Origin: Cytobacillus citreus
GTDB lineage: Bacteria > Bacillota > Bacilli > Bacillales > Cytobacillaceae
Reading direction: 5' to 3'
Length of the DNA: 64,000 nucleotides
Assembly: GCF_018343665.1 (NCBI RefSeq)
Contig: NZ_JAGYPM010000002.1
Location: 826,644-890,643 of the forward strand
The first letter of the stretch is position 1. Every line of letters starts with the position of its first letter. Shown in pieces: positions 62,045 through 64,000 of this stretch. Below the pieces are notes generated by a model, which saw only the letters and a list, made by a program, of their open reading frames with translations, made no database searches and was not told where the DNA came from. A program made the translations under genes and the position numbers.

Positions 62045-63256
62045 ATGGCTGGGATGAATATGAAATTTGAACATATGACAAACATGCATACTTTTGAATT
62101 GCCGACTAGAATTAAACATGGAATTGGCATGATAAAAAATGCAGGTGAAGAAATTAAAAAACTAGGCGTTTCAAAAGTTATGCTTGTGACAGATGCAGGC
62201 ATTTACAGCGCAGGCATGACAAAATCAGTTGAACAATCATTAAAAGAAGCGGGATTAGAAGTGATCCTCTTCACGAAAGTCGAAGCAAACCCCCCAGTTA
62301 GAATTGTAAATGAAGGCACCAAGCTTTACCATGAGAATCAATGTGACGGACTTGTTGCAGTCGGGGGCGGCAGTTCAATGGATACGGCAAAAGGAATTGG
62401 TGTAGAAGTCTCCCATGGTGGGTCTGTCCTTGAGTACGAAGCTGCGGAAGGAAAAAAACCGTTAGAACACCGAATCCCACCATTAACTACAATCCCAACA
62501 ACGGCAGGAACGGGTTCGGAAGTAACGCAATGGGCAGTTATCACAGATGAAGAACGGCAATTCAAATTCAACACAGGCGGTCCTTTAATAGCGGCACATT
62601 TGACATTGATTGATCCGGAGCTACATGTTTCCATGCCGCCTCATGTTACAGCAATGACAGGAATTGATGCCCTTTCTCATGCCATTGAATGCTACACAAT
62701 GAAATTTGCGCAGCCGATTACAGATGCTGTTGCCCTTTTAGCAATGGAATATGTAGCAAAATATATTCGCCGTGCTTATGCAGATGGAACAGATATTGAA
62801 GCACGTTACGGAATGGCTCAAGCAGCCATGCTTGCCGGTCTTTCCTATGGAAGCGAATCTGCCGGCGCTGCCCATGCAATGGCTCAAACGCTTGGCGGCA
62901 TCATTAATGTCCCACATGGCCAATGTGTCTCATGGATGCTTGGACCTGTGATGGAATTCAACTGGAAAGGCGCCCCTGAACGCTTTGCCCGGATTGCACA
63001 AGCATTAGGAGTCGATATTTTTCACATGACAACTGAAGAAGCAGCAAAAGCAGCAGTCAATGAAATCTATACGTTAGTTAAGGAATTGGATATTCCATCC
63101 TTAAAAGAACAAGGTGTCCCGGAAGACATGATCCCACGCCTTGCCGAAGAAGCAATGAAAGATCCGCAAACCTTCGGAAACCCGCGAGACCTAACTGTCA
63201 AAGATTATGAATGGATTTACAAACGCTGCTATAATCTTGTACCGAAAACACTTTAA
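62045..63256 (+). CDS. gbsB: Type III alcohol dehydrogenase GbsB (choline dehydrogenase)
   Basis: 403 residues, iron-dependent alcohol dehydrogenase fold. NAD site GGGSSMDTAKGIGV and TTAGTGSEVTQWAVI; metal ligands in GIDALSHAIECY and AMAQTLGGIINVPHGQC. In B. subtilis GbsB oxidises choline to betaine aldehyde. GAGGAGG lies nine bases before the ATG, so it has its own strong start after the repeat element. Confidence 0.93.
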   Translation: MAGMNMKFEHMTNMHTFELPTRIKHGIGMIKNAGEEIKKLGVSKVMLVTDAGIYSAGMTKSVEQSLKEAGLEVILFTKVEANPPVRIVNEGTKLYHENQCDGLVAVGGGSSMDTAKGIGVEVSHGGSVLEYEAAEGKKPLEHRIPPLTTIPTTAGTGSEVTQWAVITDEERQFKFNTGGPLIAAHLTLIDPELHVSMPPHVTAMTGIDALSHAIECYTMKFAQPITDAVALLAMEYVAKYIRRAYADGTDIEARYGMAQAAMLAGLSYGSESAGAAHAMAQTLGGIINVPHGQCVSWMLGPVMEFNWKGAPERFARIAQALGVDIFHMTTEEAAKAAVNEIYTLVKELDIPSLKEQGVPEDMIPRLAEEAMKDPQTFGNPRDLTVKDYEWIYKRCYNLVPKTL

Positions 63257-63282
63257 GTTCTGCCATAAATGGATCAAGCAAG

Positions 63283-63324
63283 AGGGAACTTTTCAGTTTT
63301 AGGCTGATTGAGTTCCCTTTCCCT
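63283..63324 (+). terminator. Terminator after gbsB
   Basis: AGGGAACT (63283-63290) pairs with AGTTCCCT (63311-63318), with CAG/CTG pairing inside, followed by TT.CCC; the T run is weak. Confidence 0.6.
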
Positions 63325-63448
63325 ACGGGGAGTGATTTTAGCGTTTACATTCCCCTATGCATACCGTCGTCAGCGGTGGCAAAAGCAATTCCGACAAATC
63401 GCTCTCTATACCTGAACAATAAAACTTAGATTAATAGTAAAAAATAAA

Positions 63449-63489
63449 CCTGCCCCCATTTTTAGATTTCCGGGAGCAGGATTTTTTTC
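63449..63489. terminator. Terminator between gbsB and the permease fragment
   Basis: CCTGC (63449-63453) and GCAGG (63476-63480) with CCC/GGG inside, followed by ATTTTTTTC on the plus strand. Confidence 0.65.
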
Positions 63490-63498
63490 TTTAACTTA

Positions 63499-64000
63499 TT
63501 AATTTGTTTTTGGAAACACGATCCCTTTATATAATTGAACGGTTATACAATAATAGGATGCGTAGATGACAGTGAAAATGACAATTGGTAGCCAAACTCG
63601 GAAGTATGGGGCGATGAGTATAAAGGAGAACATCTCCATTCCGACTAATACATGGATGATTCCGACAATGGCCGGGAATAAGAAAACTAGGAATAGCTCT
63701 TTATAGATAGATTTTGTCAGCAATGTAGAACGCACACCAATTTTGCGGAGCATTTGATAGCGGCTAATGTCCTTTGTTGCGCCAGACAGGATTTTAAACA
63801 TTAAGCAGCTGGCCATCATAGCTAAGAAGGCAATTCCTAAGAAGAAGCCCATAAAAATAGTTCCGCTCGCAAAGCCATACATATCTTGGTAGGATCGATA
63901 TTTACTATACATATTGGTGTCATTTCCATATTTCTTTTGCTGCAGCTCATCGATTTTTTTCCATTCCATCATATAGGCTTGAAAGTCATCTGATTTTCCA
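63499..64000 (-). CDS. BceB-type FtsX permease, C-terminal part (cut by window end)
   Basis: The frame runs off the right edge (GKSDDFQAYMMEWKKID..). Visible are three of the last helices: GTIFMGFFLGIAFLAMMASCLMF, FLVFLFPAIVGIIHVLVGM and VWLPIVIFTVIYASYYCITVQLY. The cytoplasmic signature ATKDISRYQMLRKIGVRSTLLTKSIYKEL is characteristic of the BceB/YxdM permeases, which with BceA-like ATPases remove bacitracin-type peptides. The gene presumably continues upstream with about 450 more residues. Confidence 0.8.
   Translation of the reverse strand, partial: GKSDDFQAYMMEWKKIDELQQKKYGNDTNMYSKYRSYQDMYGFASGTIFMGFFLGIAFLAMMASCLMFKILSGATKDISRYQMLRKIGVRSTLLTKSIYKELFLVFLFPAIVGIIHVLVGMEMFSFILIAPYFRVWLPIVIFTVIYASYYCITVQLYKGIVFPKTN

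Noticed and set aside
1..64000. tRNA or rRNA genes
   Set aside because: No cloverleaf with a GTTCRANNC T-arm or rRNA core sequence was recognised while reading; a tRNAscan run would settle it.

Overview
The window is low-GC Firmicute DNA, almost certainly a spore-forming Bacillaceae (Bacillus sensu lato). Reasons: GGAGG-type ribosome binding sites with frequent GTG/TTG starts, a gbsR-gbsA-gbsB glycine-betaine locus, an exosporium-protein-C-like gene, Bace-type peptide-resistance ABC/two-component modules, and IS231- and IS3-type insertion sequences. No rRNA, tRNA or CRISPR array was seen. The species cannot be named from the sequence alone.

Layout. 0-9.5 kb is a decayed accessory zone: an IS200/IS605-like right end abutting a MATE remnant, an MFS exporter with an ArsR regulator, a small MITE beside a 5'-truncated streptogramin-acetyltransferase-like gene, a MocR regulator divergent from two EamA exporters across a 24-bp palindrome, and an IS231-type element carrying an IS3-family element with a 3-bp target duplication. 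9.6-15.5 kb holds an ABC-F ATPase behind a 44-codon leader ORF and two terminator hairpins, a 52-bp tandem array, a DUF418 membrane protein and a DesK/DesR-like two-component pair with a 27-bp minisatellite in the kinase. 15.8-20.1 kb is a deleted radical-SAM gene followed by a stripped prophage (ImmA, ImmR, operators, sigma-like activator, XhlA-holin-amidase).

20-31 kb contains membrane proteins, a chemoreceptor, a one-module reductive NRPS (adenylation, carrier, reductase) with its own Sfp-type phosphopantetheinyl transferase, a LysR/YeiH pair and CcdA. 31-41 kb has two antimicrobial-peptide-type sensing and transport modules: the first (regulator, kinase, BcrA-like ABC) is split by a second IS3-family element, the second is ABC plus FtsX-type permease plus regulator plus kinase. 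At 41.5 kb is an ECF sigma factor fused to a large PepSY/YcdB-like tail.

44-58 kb is gene-poor and rich in repeats and broken genes (DUF2785, DinB, GNAT, ArdC remnants). It also contains the most interesting candidate, a PrsW-like intramembrane protease fused to a C-terminal DNA/RNA nuclease domain, followed by a probable immunity protein. 58-63 kb is the osmoprotection locus (OpuAC-like lipoprotein, GbsR, GbsA, GbsB), with a structured repeat element wedged between gbsA and gbsB. The right edge cuts a BceB-type permease.

Themes: many stress, drug and envelope defence genes; active small repeats (at least five families); and an unusual number of genes broken by internal deletion plus frameshift.
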